A DNA stretch of 64,000 bases from Pseudomonas sp. MM223 (GCA_947090765.1 OX352322.1:2127501-2191500), one strand, 5' to 3'. Positions 16,679 through 23,966 are shown, counted from the first letter of the stretch. Made by a program: numbers and translations. Notes: generated by a model from the sequence alone, not told the origin.

Positions 16679-17290
16679 TCAAGCAACTGATTGGAAAGCC
16701 TGGAGGGCGAAGTACACGCGGGCACAGGCCTCAGCGTCCGGTCGGGCGCGGTGGGCGCCCACCAGTTCCTCACCGGTGAAGAACTTCAAGGCTTCGGCCA
16801 CGCTGGGCTGCTTGAACTGGCGGCCACGGCCGGCAGCGATCATCTTGGGCGTTGGCGGGCACTTCACGATGTTGGTGGTGGACTGGCAGGTGCAGAACTT
16901 CGGCGATTCGCGGAAGGTTTCTGCCACCCACGGGTCTTGGAAGCGCTTGAGGGCAATGCGCATGATGCGGTCGTCGAACGACACGTTATGGGCCACGCGC
17001 AGGCCTGCGCGGTTGGCGATGGCGAGGAAGCCTTCGACGGCCACCGCTTCGGGGATACCGTGCTCAAGTGCGATTTCGTTGGTGATGCCGTGGATGGCGG
17101 CCACCTCTTCGGGGATGCCCCAGCCGTCAGGGCGGACCATAGCTTCGAAGCTGTCGACCAGCTCGCCCTCGGGGGTGAAGAGCAGGGCGCAGATGTCTAC
17201 CAGGTGAGGCTGGTCCGGGTGGTCGCTTGGGTCGCGGAAGTTGGGAAGGCCAGTGGTTTCGGTGTCATACACGCAGATCAGGTCGGACAT
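16679..17290 (-). CDS. DnaQ-like 3'-5' exonuclease (DEDDh)
   Basis: 203 aa. Exo I motif YDTETTG (Asp9, Glu11), Exo II RVAHNVSFDD, and Exo III GAHRARPDAEA with the catalytic His and Asp. It is a stand-alone DEDDh exonuclease like those of other phages and the epsilon subunit, acting on DNA or RNA ends. It is the first gene after the leftward terminator at 17311-17331 and precedes variable protein 1 by 26 bp, so it may be co-transcribed with the DGR. Confidence 0.88.
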   Translation of the reverse strand: MSDLICVYDTETTGLPNFRDPSDHPDQPHLVDICALLFTPEGELVDSFEAMVRPDGWGIPEEVAAIHGITNEIALEHGIPEAVAVEGFLAIANRAGLRVAHNVSFDDRIMRIALKRFQDPWVAETFRESPKFCTCQSTTNIVKCPPTPKMIAAGRGRQFKQPSVAEALKFFTGEELVGAHRARPDAEACARVYFALQAFQSVA

Positions 17291-17310
17291 TTGAGATTCC
17301 TCGGGGCATT

Positions 17311-17331
17311 AAAAAGGCGCCTTGCGGCGCC
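17311..17331 (-). terminator. Intrinsic terminator inside the leftward early operon
   Basis: On the minus strand GGCGCC-GCAA-GGCGCC is followed by TTTTT. It separates the recombination genes from the exonuclease/DGR genes, so antitermination or a local promoter is needed for DGR expression from PL. Confidence 0.75.
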
Positions 17332-17364
17332 GGTTGTGCATATTTCGCTGTGGATAAGTCGGGG

Positions 17365-18196
17365 TCAGGCCACAACGTCTTCCAGGGTGGCGATGACCTT
17401 GTAGCTGTGCTCCAGGGCGGATTCGCCTTCCTTCTCCACGGCGATGACCTGGTCATCCAGCAGGCGAAGCAGCAGGGTGATGGCCTGGTCGCTGCTGATC
17501 GACAGTCGGGCCTGGGCCCAGTGGGCCTTGAACGGCTTGCCGTTGGCCTTGAGCACGATCAGCTGCTTGGCGTCGTCGTAGTCGAAGTCGCCGAACTCTT
17601 TGTTGACCGGGACGCTGCCTTCAATAAATTCAGCATCGACAACGTCGCTATCGTCCTTCGGGTTCTGCTGGGCCTGCTGTTCAGCCAGATCCAGCTGCTG
17701 CTCTTGGCGTCGGTCCAGGCCGGCGCCTGCGATGATCTCGGAAGCGCTCAACGGCAACTCGCCCTGGTCACGCTCGGCACGGATGCCATCCAGGCCTTCT
17801 GCATAGTCATTCGGCGCCAGCACCAGAAGCGCCAACTTGCCCGAAAGATCGATCAGCCCGTGCCGGTTGGGGTCCTGGGCATCTACCACGCCGGTCACGG
17901 TGATGTTCTTCTCTTTGAACTTGGAGTCGGCAATCTTGATCGGGATGGTGTCGACGCTGCGTGAGCTCGATGATGCCGACCGCCGTCCACACCACCTCTT
18001 CGGCCTGCTTGGTGATGCGGTCGATGACTTCCTGCTGGTCGTCTTCGCCCAGGCGCGGGAACGGCACCTTGATGTTGCGCAGCTCAAACAGAGCGGCTTC
18101 GACCAGATCGTGCGCCATCAGCTGATGGGCAAAGGTCATCGAGTCGATTCCGTGGAGCTTGGCGCGCTCGATGGCTTCGCGGTGTTCTACTTTCAT
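17365..18196 (-). pseudogene. Early phage protein of unknown function, frameshifted as read
   Basis: The first frame runs MKVEHREAIERAKLHGIDSM to VVWTAVGIIEL. The second continues SVDTIPIKIADSKFKEKNIT to the stop at 17365. The switch lies at about 17957-17966 and reads as one extra base near GAGCTCACGCAG. Joined, the protein has about 276 residues, with a helical N-terminus and a Gln-rich middle. No family recognised. It lies between recombination genes and the exonuclease; it could be a recombination accessory protein. The break may be a sequence error. Confidence 0.65.
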
Positions 18197-18205
18197 GGGG
18201 TTTCC

Positions 18206-18406
18206 TCAAGACTTGGCGATCTGTTCCAGCTTTTTCTGCTGGTGAACGCTCAGAAGGGTGCGCGGGCCATAGCGCTTGAAGCTGGCCCGCATGTTTTCGA
18301 CGAACTCTTCTTCCCAGCTGCCGTTGGCGTGCAGCTCGGCAGCAGCCAGCAGGGAAGTGAACTCTTCGACCTGGTCGTACAGTTCTTCCACGCTCTGGCT
18401 GGCCAT
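18206..18406 (-). CDS. Small hypothetical phage protein
   Basis: 66 aa (MASQSVEELYDQVEEFTSLL), helical and acidic in the first half and basic in the second. Its start shares one base with the stop of the exonuclease gene upstream, so it belongs to the recombination operon. No family recognised. Confidence 0.6.
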   Translation of the reverse strand: MASQSVEELYDQVEEFTSLLAAAELHANGSWEEEFVENMRASFKRYGPRTLLSVHQQKKLEQIAKS

Positions 18407-20091
18407 TACGCTGCTGCCTGACTGTGCCGAACCGACTGGATGTGATGGATCAGCGCGGTGCAGATGGCTTCGAAGTCGATGGCGCGGTACAGCTTGGCCG
18501 AGCGCTCTTGCGCGACCGCCTCAAAGCCCAGTGAGGCCAGGAAGTCGGCGGTGAGGTTGAAGCCGAGGGTGGTGCTGATGTCGCCAAGCTTGATTCGCCG
18601 GCCATCGTCACCGGCCTGCTGTGCTGCTGGCGCTGCGCTGGTGATCGGCGTCGCTGCTGCCTTTTCCTGGCGAAGCGAATCGCCGTCGGCGTAGCCGCCT
18701 GCCGGGCCAGTGACGGCCTGCTGCAACGGTTTTTGGTCATCCCGGGGCAGAGTCTGTTGGGCGGCTTTCTGTTCAGCCTGCTGGCGCGCCAGCTCGGCAT
18801 CGTCGCGCTTCTTCTGCTCAGCCTGCTCATGCTCGCTGATGCGGACCTTGACCAGCGCCACCAGTGCATCGTTTTCCTTGAGCACCAGATCCTGCGCATC
18901 GCTGAACAGGAACTTGTGGTTGACCGCCAGCTCGTTGAGGCTGACCAGGTTGGTGCGGATCAGGTCACCGATGCGGCTGGCTTCGATCTTCGCCCGGGCC
19001 AGCTCGCTGTCGGCCGCTTCGTTCAGGCTGTCGATGGTGCGCTTGCCCTTGATGGCTTCGGCAAAGTTGGCGTGCACCTTCGGCATGCGGATGTGGCCGC
19101 CCAGGGTGGCGTCGATCTGGTCGATGTGGTCCTGCAAGGCCTTGGCCGAGTCCATGACAATCTCGGTTCGGATGTTGTCCTTACGGGCCTTGACCAGCTT
19201 TTCCAGGTCCAGGCGCTTGCGGCGCGTCTCGGCGACGATGTCATCAATCGCCTTGAACAACTGGTCAATGCTTTCGGTCTGGCTCAGCGCGTGCTCTTTC
19301 GCAGCCTTGAGCTTGTCTTCGACCTCGTTGCACCATTTCACGGTGGCATCGGCGTCCGCGAAGTCTTTGTCGGTCGCCAGGTTGGTGTTGATGTTGCCGA
19401 TCACAGCCAGCGCATGGGACTTGAAAGCATCCAAGTTGCTCGCGGTTACCATGCCAGTCACATCGATGCGCAGGGCCGGCAGCTGATCAGGTGCAGCACC
19501 GATGACCTCGACCTTGACTTCCTTAACCTCGAAGCTGCCCAGGTCTTCTTCGAACTGGGCCCAGCCGGCCACCAACTGCTCCCGGCGCCCCTCAACAGGC
19601 CGGTACTCCAGGTGCTCGAAGTTGGTCTTCGTGCCATCCGAGCACACGAAGATCACGCGCTCGGCGCCGCTGACCAGCAATTGCTGCTCCAACTGCCAGT
19701 AATAGTGCGGCTCCAGCTCACCCGCCTGGATCTGCGCCACCACCTTCTGGTTCCACAGCTTGTGCTCAAAGAGCGTTTCGCCATCCATCGTGGCCCCGTC
19801 CATCGAGGCCAGCAGGTTGCCGGCTGTGCCGACGATTGGATACAGCTCTTCGCCCAGCATTTCCTCAACTAGTGGGCGGGCCAGCTCTTCGGTAGCGTGG
19901 CCACGGTCGAAGATGGCCTGCTGCTGGGGCGTGACCTCTTCCACGATGCCAGTCTTCTTCATCGCCAGCAGGTCGTTGCGGGTCTGGTACTTCGAAGCGC
20001 CCATCATCGCGGGCGCCTCCGAAGCGGTGAAATAGCTGGAGCGAAGGGCATGCCACTCGGGCGTGCCTTGCTGGACGTTATGCACTCGCAT
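18406..20091 (-). CDS. YqaJ/lambda-exonuclease-like viral recombinase
   Basis: 561 aa from the ATG at 20091, which has AAGGAG about 9 nt upstream. The N-terminal YqaJ nuclease domain (about residues 1-200) starts VQQGTPEWHALRSSYFTAS and carries catalytic residues in ATMDGETLFEHKLWN. The central part is a long coiled-coil (DUF1351-like, about 210-430) and the C-terminus has a Gln/Ala-rich linker plus a small domain. It digests duplex DNA 5'-3' to give single strands for the adjacent RecT annealase. Its start overlaps recT by 14 bp. Confidence 0.85.
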   Translation of the reverse strand: MRVHNVQQGTPEWHALRSSYFTASEAPAMMGASKYQTRNDLLAMKKTGIVEEVTPQQQAIFDRGHATEELARPLVEEMLGEELYPIVGTAGNLLASMDGATMDGETLFEHKLWNQKVVAQIQAGELEPHYYWQLEQQLLVSGAERVIFVCSDGTKTNFEHLEYRPVEGRREQLVAGWAQFEEDLGSFEVKEVKVEVIGAAPDQLPALRIDVTGMVTASNLDAFKSHALAVIGNINTNLATDKDFADADATVKWCNEVEDKLKAAKEHALSQTESIDQLFKAIDDIVAETRRKRLDLEKLVKARKDNIRTEIVMDSAKALQDHIDQIDATLGGHIRMPKVHANFAEAIKGKRTIDSLNEAADSELARAKIEASRIGDLIRTNLVSLNELAVNHKFLFSDAQDLVLKENDALVALVKVRISEHEQAEQKKRDDAELARQQAEQKAAQQTLPRDDQKPLQQAVTGPAGGYADGDSLRQEKAAATPITSAAPAAQQAGDDGRRIKLGDISTTLGFNLTADFLASLGFEAVAQERSAKLYRAIDFEAICTALIHHIQSVRHSQAAA

Positions 20092-20839
20092 CGGTGTGAT
20101 CTCCTTCAATTGGCGCCAGAGCGTGGATGCGCTCGATTTGCTCGGGGGTGACGGTGTACTTGCTGGTCAGGTTGGCCAGCACGTGTTCAGGGCTGGTGCG
20201 GTTGTTGGCGATCATCGATCGCCACTTGTCCGCGTTCTCTTCCAGCTTGCTGTCGGGGTAGGGCGGTAGCTGCTTGGGCTCGTCGGCCTTGCGGACGTGG
20301 GCCTGGTTCAGTTCACGCTCGGTGGGAATGTCCTGGACTTCTTCGGCCACCGGCATGCCGCGCAGCACATCGGGGAAGACGTCGCGCAGTGCAAATGCCC
20401 GGGCACGCATCTGGCGCATACGCTTCGGATACTGGGTCCAGGGGCCAGACTTGCCGGCCAGGCCGGCCAACTTGGCGTCGTTCATGCTGAACGTGCGCAC
20501 CTGCTCTTCCTCGCCGCGGCGTTTTACGCGGCAGGTGGCTGTTTCGCCGTCGTCCGTCTCGGTGATGTACTCACACATCGGAGAGCTGCGGGCCAGGGCG
20601 ATAACCGCGTCACCCCAAAGAGATGGGCGACCGTTGATGACTGCGATGCTTTGCATGGCCTGCATCGGTTGCAGGCCAAGTTCCATGCCCCACTGCACAG
20701 CAACCAGGATGTTGGCCGGTTTGCGCTGGAAGTCCTTGGGGACAATGTCGGAATTGGCCAGATAGTCGGCGAACTTCAAAGCTTCGTCGAGGTTCTGCGG
20801 GGCCAGGCTGAATGTTTGTTTGATCGCAAGATCGGTCAT
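20078..20839 (-). CDS. recT: RecT-family single-strand annealing protein
   Basis: 253 aa. RecT motifs VAVQWGMELGLQPMQAMQ, IAVINGRPSLWGDAVIALAR and SGPWTQYPKRMRQMRARAFA. It anneals homologous single strands in Red/RecET-like recombination with the downstream YqaJ exonuclease. It is preceded by two very small genes in the same leftward operon. Confidence 0.93.
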   Translation of the reverse strand: MTDLAIKQTFSLAPQNLDEALKFADYLANSDIVPKDFQRKPANILVAVQWGMELGLQPMQAMQSIAVINGRPSLWGDAVIALARSSPMCEYITETDDGETATCRVKRRGEEEQVRTFSMNDAKLAGLAGKSGPWTQYPKRMRQMRARAFALRDVFPDVLRGMPVAEEVQDIPTERELNQAHVRKADEPKQLPPYPDSKLEENADKWRSMIANNRTSPEHVLANLTSKYTVTPEQIERIHALAPIEGDHTDASA

Positions 20840-20988
20840 GGGAACCTCACAACAAGCATGTTTTTGCGGACCTCAATGCGGTGCAGCAGGCCCGGTTCGG
20901 AAGTCGGATACAAAAGGCCCTGCGATTGCAGGGCCTTGAGCAGGTCTTTCAGGTTTGCGGCGATAACCGCCCGGCATTTATTGGACAT
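20836..20988 (-). CDS. Small hypothetical phage protein upstream of recT
   Basis: 50 aa from the ATG at 20988, preceded by AGGAG. Basic and amphipathic (NLKDLLKALQSQGLLYPTSE). Its stop overlaps the recT start by 4 bp. Function unknown. Confidence 0.6.
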   Translation of the reverse strand: MSNKCRAVIAANLKDLLKALQSQGLLYPTSEPGLLHRIEVRKNMLVVRFP

Positions 20989-21235
20989 GGCGCAACTCCT
21001 GGCCCACCGGCTGGCGGCGGCAAAGAAGGGCAACACGACGGGCACGGGCCGAATGGATGCGCATGTGCATCAGCTTGGCCTGTTCATGGGAGATATCGCC
21101 GCTGAACAGGGCATAGCTGATCAGCCCAGCGGCGTAGCTCATTTCGGTTTCGGAAGCCACCAGCTCAGCCGGTGGTACTGCAAGCGCTCTGTCGATGCTC
21201 TCGTCGAACACCTTCTGCGCGGTTTGGTTGAACAT
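20978..21235 (-). CDS. Small hypothetical phage protein
   Basis: 85 aa from the ATG at 21235 (MFNQTAQKVFDESIDRALAV), mainly helical with a basic C-terminus (RIHSARARRVALLCRR). It overlaps the next gene by 11 bp. It is the first gene after a large inverted repeat in the leader. Function unknown. Confidence 0.55.
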   Translation of the reverse strand: MFNQTAQKVFDESIDRALAVPPAELVASETEMSYAAGLISYALFSGDISHEQAKLMHMRIHSARARRVALLCRRQPVGQELRHVQ

Positions 21236-21258
21236 GGTGGTTTCCTCGGTGGGACGTG

Positions 21259-21325
21259 TATTGGTCGTGACGCTCAAAAGCCGTAAACCTCCCGGACCAG
21301 GGGAGGCCGAGCGTCACGACCAATA
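21259..21325. repeat. Large inverted repeat in the leftward leader (possible structured RNA)
   Basis: Perfect 17-bp arms: TATTGGTCGTGACGCTC (21259-21275) and its complement (21309-21325). An inner CCTCCC/GGGAGG stem lies within the 33-nt loop. It sits between variable protein 2 and the next gene of the operon. It could be a processing site, attenuator, protein-binding site or small RNA. Confidence 0.6.
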
Positions 21326-21337
21326 AAGGCTCAGAAG

Positions 21338-21359
21338 AAGCCCCGCATGCGCGGGGCTT
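21338..21359 (-). other. GC-rich hairpin downstream of VR2
   Basis: A 9-bp stem with AAGCCCCGC (21338-21346) and its complement (21351-21359) has a 4-nt loop. The 7-bp GC core ends 28 nt from VR2, matching the spacing at VR1. The minus strand continues TTCTTCT, so it may also end transcripts. Confidence 0.7.
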
Positions 21360-21371
21360 TGAAGGAATGAA

Positions 21372-21851
21372 TTACTGAATGGGCAATCTGCGGACGGGCC
21401 GGACGCGAAACTCGTTGTCCTTGCCGTCGTAGTACTGAATGCCATCAACGAAGTACATGGTGAATGCGAAGTAGGCTGAGCGCTGCGAAGATGACCAGAG
21501 ATAGCCCCAGTCTTTGTAGCCCAGGTTCAACCATGCTTCGTAAAGCTCGGCAGCGGCCGGCAGGTAAAAGTCGCTGTGTCCGTCGGCCTGGTGGGCTGCA
21601 ACTGCCTTGGCGGCCGGATACTCATCACTGGCTTCCAGAAGCGCCAGGGTATTGGCCAGGCCATCGATCAGGCTGGTGGCCGGTGCTTCCACTTCATACG
21701 GGCCCCATTCAAAGCGGCCTAACTCTTCTCCGATGACCAGGTGGTAGGCCTCGGCGCCGCTGCGTGCCGGAACGATACCGGCGTAGATGCCGCCTTGGCC
21801 GGTCCAGACTTCGCCGATGGCAGGCGGGGTGAGCGTCAGTGCTGTGTTCAT
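21372..21851 (-). CDS. DGR target protein 2, DUF1566-like with VR2 at its C-terminus
   Basis: 159 aa. It is nearly all DUF1566/Lcl-like domain (VWTGQGGIYAGIVPARSGAE, HSDFYLPAAAELYEAW, GYLWSSSQRSA) and lacks the N-terminal segment of target 1. VR2 covers residues 122-156 and differs from TR at 12 adenines, giving Tyr, Phe, Val, Ile, Asp and Gly. No export signal is seen. It is the first gene after the operator-bearing leftward promoter at about 22170-22210, so it should be made early on induction. AGGAAA precedes the ATG. Confidence 0.9.
   Translation of the reverse strand: MNTALTLTPPAIGEVWTGQGGIYAGIVPARSGAEAYHLVIGEELGRFEWGPYEVEAPATSLIDGLANTLALLEASDEYPAAKAVAAHQADGHSDFYLPAAAELYEAWLNLGYKDWGYLWSSSQRSAYFAFTMYFVDGIQYYDGKDNEFRVRPVRRLPIQ
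21386..21488 (-). repeat. DGR variable repeat 2 (VR2)
   Basis: 103 bp, 12 substitutions against TR, all at TR adenines, none elsewhere. It differs from VR1 at many of those positions, so the two were mutagenised independently. It is about 5.9 kb from TR, so homing works at a distance. Confidence 0.95.
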
Positions 21852-22168
21852 TGCGCGGTTTCCTGTGTTGGTTTGACTTCCCGCCTGGCCCTCAGGATCG
21901 AAGGACAGGCAGTGAAATCCGTGCTACTGGCCGGTGTTACGCGCCACATCCGGCTGGGCGATGACTTGGTTCGGGGGCCCTGAGAGCCCAACAGCCGACC
22001 ACGCTGTGCATGCTGTCGGCTCTCGTTTATGCGGTGCTCGATGCTGCGCACCCGGGGTGAGGCTTCCCCTGTATCCCATTCCACCCGTCAAACCACTGGG
22101 TGGGGCCTTGGCTCGCTGCGGCCCATCCGATTCCTTCCGATTGCGTTCGGTTAGGTCCGGATGGGGCA
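21852..22168. other. Leader of the leftward early transcript, no gene supported
   Basis: 317 bp between PL and variable protein 2. Open frames exist on both strands but lack starts with ribosome sites and recognisable content. As in lambda, the leader may hold antitermination signals; I cannot identify any. Confidence 0.5.
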
Positions 22169-22210
22169 AATATCTCTCATGGAGATAATTCAGTCAACTC
22201 CAATGGAGAT
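22169..22210 (-). promoter_or_regulatory. Early left promoter PL with two repressor operators
   Basis: Minus-strand -35 TTGACT (22192-22197), 17-bp spacer, -10 GATATT (22169-22174). Operator 1, CTCTCATGGAG (22174-22184), lies between the boxes; operator 2, CTCCAATGGAG (22198-22208), lies just upstream of the -35. Both fit ATATCTCCAATGGAGATAT, shared with sites beside cro. Confidence 0.75.
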
Positions 22211-22226
22211 ATTATTTTGCGTGGGC

Positions 22227-22253
22227 GATAAAAAGCCCGCGCTTGGCGGGCTT
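22227..22253 (-). terminator. Terminator at the end of the repressor operon
   Basis: On the minus strand AAGCCCGC, a short loop and GCGGGCTT are followed by TTTAT. It follows the last rex-position gene and lies just upstream of PL, insulating the DGR-bearing operon from lysogenic transcription. Confidence 0.75.
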
Positions 22254-22269
22254 GATCAACTCGATTGAT

Positions 22270-22587
22270 TTACTGGCCCGATGCCTTGGTCAGCATCGTG
22301 ACGACCTCATCGAATCGATTGTTGATGATCCAAGCAATGATTGCAGCGACCACGAACCCTGCGCCTCCCAGGTAGGCCATGCGTCGCTTGATGGAGGTCA
22401 AATCGTTGTGAACCTCTTTCAAATCCGCAGATACGACATCTAGGTCGCGGCGAATGTATTCGACGTGGGTTTCAAGTCGCGCAACACGAGCTTCCAAATC
22501 AGATCCTCCTCCACCGGCTCCGCCATGACCATCGTCTTCACCAGAGTGCCGGCGCGGAAACGGGCTGACGTTTGACTTACTGGTCAT
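22270..22587 (-). CDS. XhlA-like single-span membrane protein in rex position
   Basis: 105 aa. A Gly/His-rich N-terminus, a coiled-coil at about residues 30-69 (LEARVARLETHVEYIRRDLD), and one membrane helix at about 71-88 (YLGGAGFVVAAIIAWII). The layout is that of hemolysin XhlA-like phage proteins. It is the last gene of the leftward repressor transcript and is expected to be expressed in the lysogen. It could act in superinfection exclusion or membrane-triggered defence, but that is inferred from position. Confidence 0.6.
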   Translation of the reverse strand: MTSKSNVSPFPRRHSGEDDGHGGAGGGGSDLEARVARLETHVEYIRRDLDVVSADLKEVHNDLTSIKRRMAYLGGAGFVVAAIIAWIINNRFDEVVTMLTKASGQ

Positions 22588-22870
22588 CTTGATCCTTGTC
22601 CTTCATCCATGTCCATACGCGAGCCGCAGAAATCATCTTGGTTTGGCCGCAGCAAATGCATGTCAGCCAGAAAAACCAGTTTGCCGCCTCGTCGTCTCTG
22701 GGATCAGGGATGGACAGGAGCGCAGGCTTGAGGTCAGGGTTCAGTGCCACCTGAAAGCTACCATCTGCACAATCGCATTGAAGCGGTATGCGAAATGCCT
22801 GAACGAACTGATTGATATCCTCTTCAGTGAGAGCGAGCGTTTCATCAGCCAGGTTTCTAGTGTCGTGCAT
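22577..22870 (-). CDS. Hypothetical protein in the repressor operon
   Basis: 97 aa from the ATG at 22870 (MHDTRNLADETLALTEEDIN). It contains CDCAD and WLTCICCGQ cysteine pairs that could form a metal site. It overlaps the following XhlA-like gene by 11 bp. No membrane span. Function unknown; probably expressed in the lysogen. Confidence 0.55.
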   Translation of the reverse strand: MHDTRNLADETLALTEEDINQFVQAFRIPLQCDCADGSFQVALNPDLKPALLSIPDPRDDEAANWFFWLTCICCGQTKMISAARVWTWMKDKDQDDQ

Positions 22871-22914
22871 CAGCGGCTCCGTGCCGGACAGAAATTTTAA
22901 AAGGATGCGAAAAT

Positions 22915-23184
22915 TCAGTGCTTGTACAGGCGATACAGGAACCAATCCTTTATCTCTCTAAGCGCAAAGATCGCGAAGAAAGACACTATGTACAGGACGA
23001 AATAGGCAAACTCAGCCCAACTGCCATGCTGGCGGCTAAGCCATCCATCCAGCCACCAGACCACCACTCCGAAAGCGCCGAAGACGAGAAATGCCAGCGT
23101 CCATGCATGCTTTTCATGGGCGTCGTAAACCTTTCTTTCAGCTTGGTTCACCGTTTTCGCTCCTAGATTTATGTGCAACTCCAT
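22915..23184 (-). CDS. Two-span membrane protein downstream of the repressor
   Basis: 89 aa from the ATG at 23184. Membrane helices at about residues 28-45 (WTLAFLVFGAFGVVVWWL) and 58-75 (YFVLYIVSFFAIFAL). It overlaps the 3' end of the repressor gene by 47 bp in another frame. Its place between repressor and PL matches lambda rex genes. No family recognised. Confidence 0.55.
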   Translation of the reverse strand: MELHINLGAKTVNQAERKVYDAHEKHAWTLAFLVFGAFGVVVWWLDGWLSRQHGSWAEFAYFVLYIVSFFAIFALREIKDWFLYRLYKH

Positions 23185-23860
23185 GAATCTTCTCGTTCCT
23201 ACGCTTTCGCACCAGCGTGGTGATGGCCTCGATCTCGTCAATATCAATAGCGTTGCATGCGGCAGCTTCCAATATCGAGTCAAGTAGCTCAAGAACTTGC
23301 CGGGGATTAAAAGATACGCCAACAACAGATCTAAATAAGTCCTCCACCTGTTCGCCCTTCAGAGGCGAAAGAACCTCTTTAATTTGGCGCACCCGATAAG
23401 TAAGTGGAATATCGTTTTCTAGACCTTCAAGGCCCTTTCCCGAACTAAGACCTGCCTCTCGAAACACCCTGGTAGATGCCCCCAGCACCGCACCAACCAT
23501 ACCGCCAGATTTTGCCCCTAGCGGCCCTGAAATTTTTGCCAGGTGATGTGCTGCCGCAGCTTGGCCTGCTTCGTAGCCTCGACTTATTTCTTCGATATAA
23601 CCTGCAAGCCTTGGGCTGAATGCGGAAACGTCTATGCCAAGCATGTTGGCCAGCCGAGATGCCATAGCAACGTTGATTGCTCGCTTTCCGTTCAGATGGC
23701 TACTCAAGGTCCCTTGGCTCATTCCCAAGCGATCAGCAATCTCTTCCTGAGTAAGCCGTTTTTCTCTCGGTACTCGCTTGTTGTAGTCGTTCAGCTCAGC
23801 CTTCAAGGCCAAGCATTCTTCGACTTCCCAGTCTTCCAGCGCGCGTCGTTCAGTCTTCAT
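23138..23860 (-). CDS. HTH (XRE) phage repressor without a LexA-type peptidase domain
   Basis: 240 aa from the ATG at 23860. The N-terminal helix-turn-helix is RLTQEEIADRLGMSQGTLSS (about residues 37-56) and is followed by LNGKRAINVAMASRLANMLG. The C-terminal half (about 90-240) is helical and lacks the S24 Ser/Lys peptidase motifs, so classical RecA-stimulated self-cleavage is not expected. It is divergent from cro and flanked on both sides by identical-type operators, so it is the lysogeny repressor by position. An in-frame GTG at 23866 adds two residues. Confidence 0.8.
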   Translation of the reverse strand: MKTERRALEDWEVEECLALKAELNDYNKRVPREKRLTQEEIADRLGMSQGTLSSHLNGKRAINVAMASRLANMLGIDVSAFSPRLAGYIEEISRGYEAGQAAAAHHLAKISGPLGAKSGGMVGAVLGASTRVFREAGLSSGKGLEGLENDIPLTYRVRQIKEVLSPLKGEQVEDLFRSVVGVSFNPRQVLELLDSILEAAACNAIDIDEIEAITTLVRKRRNEKIHGVAHKSRSENGEPS

Positions 23861-23873
23861 TGACACAGATTAT

Positions 23874-23936
23874 TCCCGGTGGAGATGCGTTCCAATCTCC
23901 ATTGGAGTTGATGAATATCGCCAATGGAGATATTCT
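23874..23936 (+). promoter_or_regulatory. Early right promoter PR with repressor operators
   Basis: -35 TTGATG (23908-23913), 17-bp spacer, -10 TATTCT (23931-23936). Operators CTCCATTGGAG (23897-23907) and CGCCAATGGAG (23919-23929) sit at the same places as at PL. A weaker site, TCCCGGTGGAG, lies near 23874-23884, on the repressor side. Confidence 0.75.
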
Positions 23937-23966
23937 TGGTCGATCAATGCCCAGGAGGATCCCACC

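Noticed and set aside
18733..19872. 379-codon plus-strand open frame opposite the YqaJ exonuclease
   Set aside because: Shadow frame; the minus-strand protein has clear nuclease motifs and operon overlaps.
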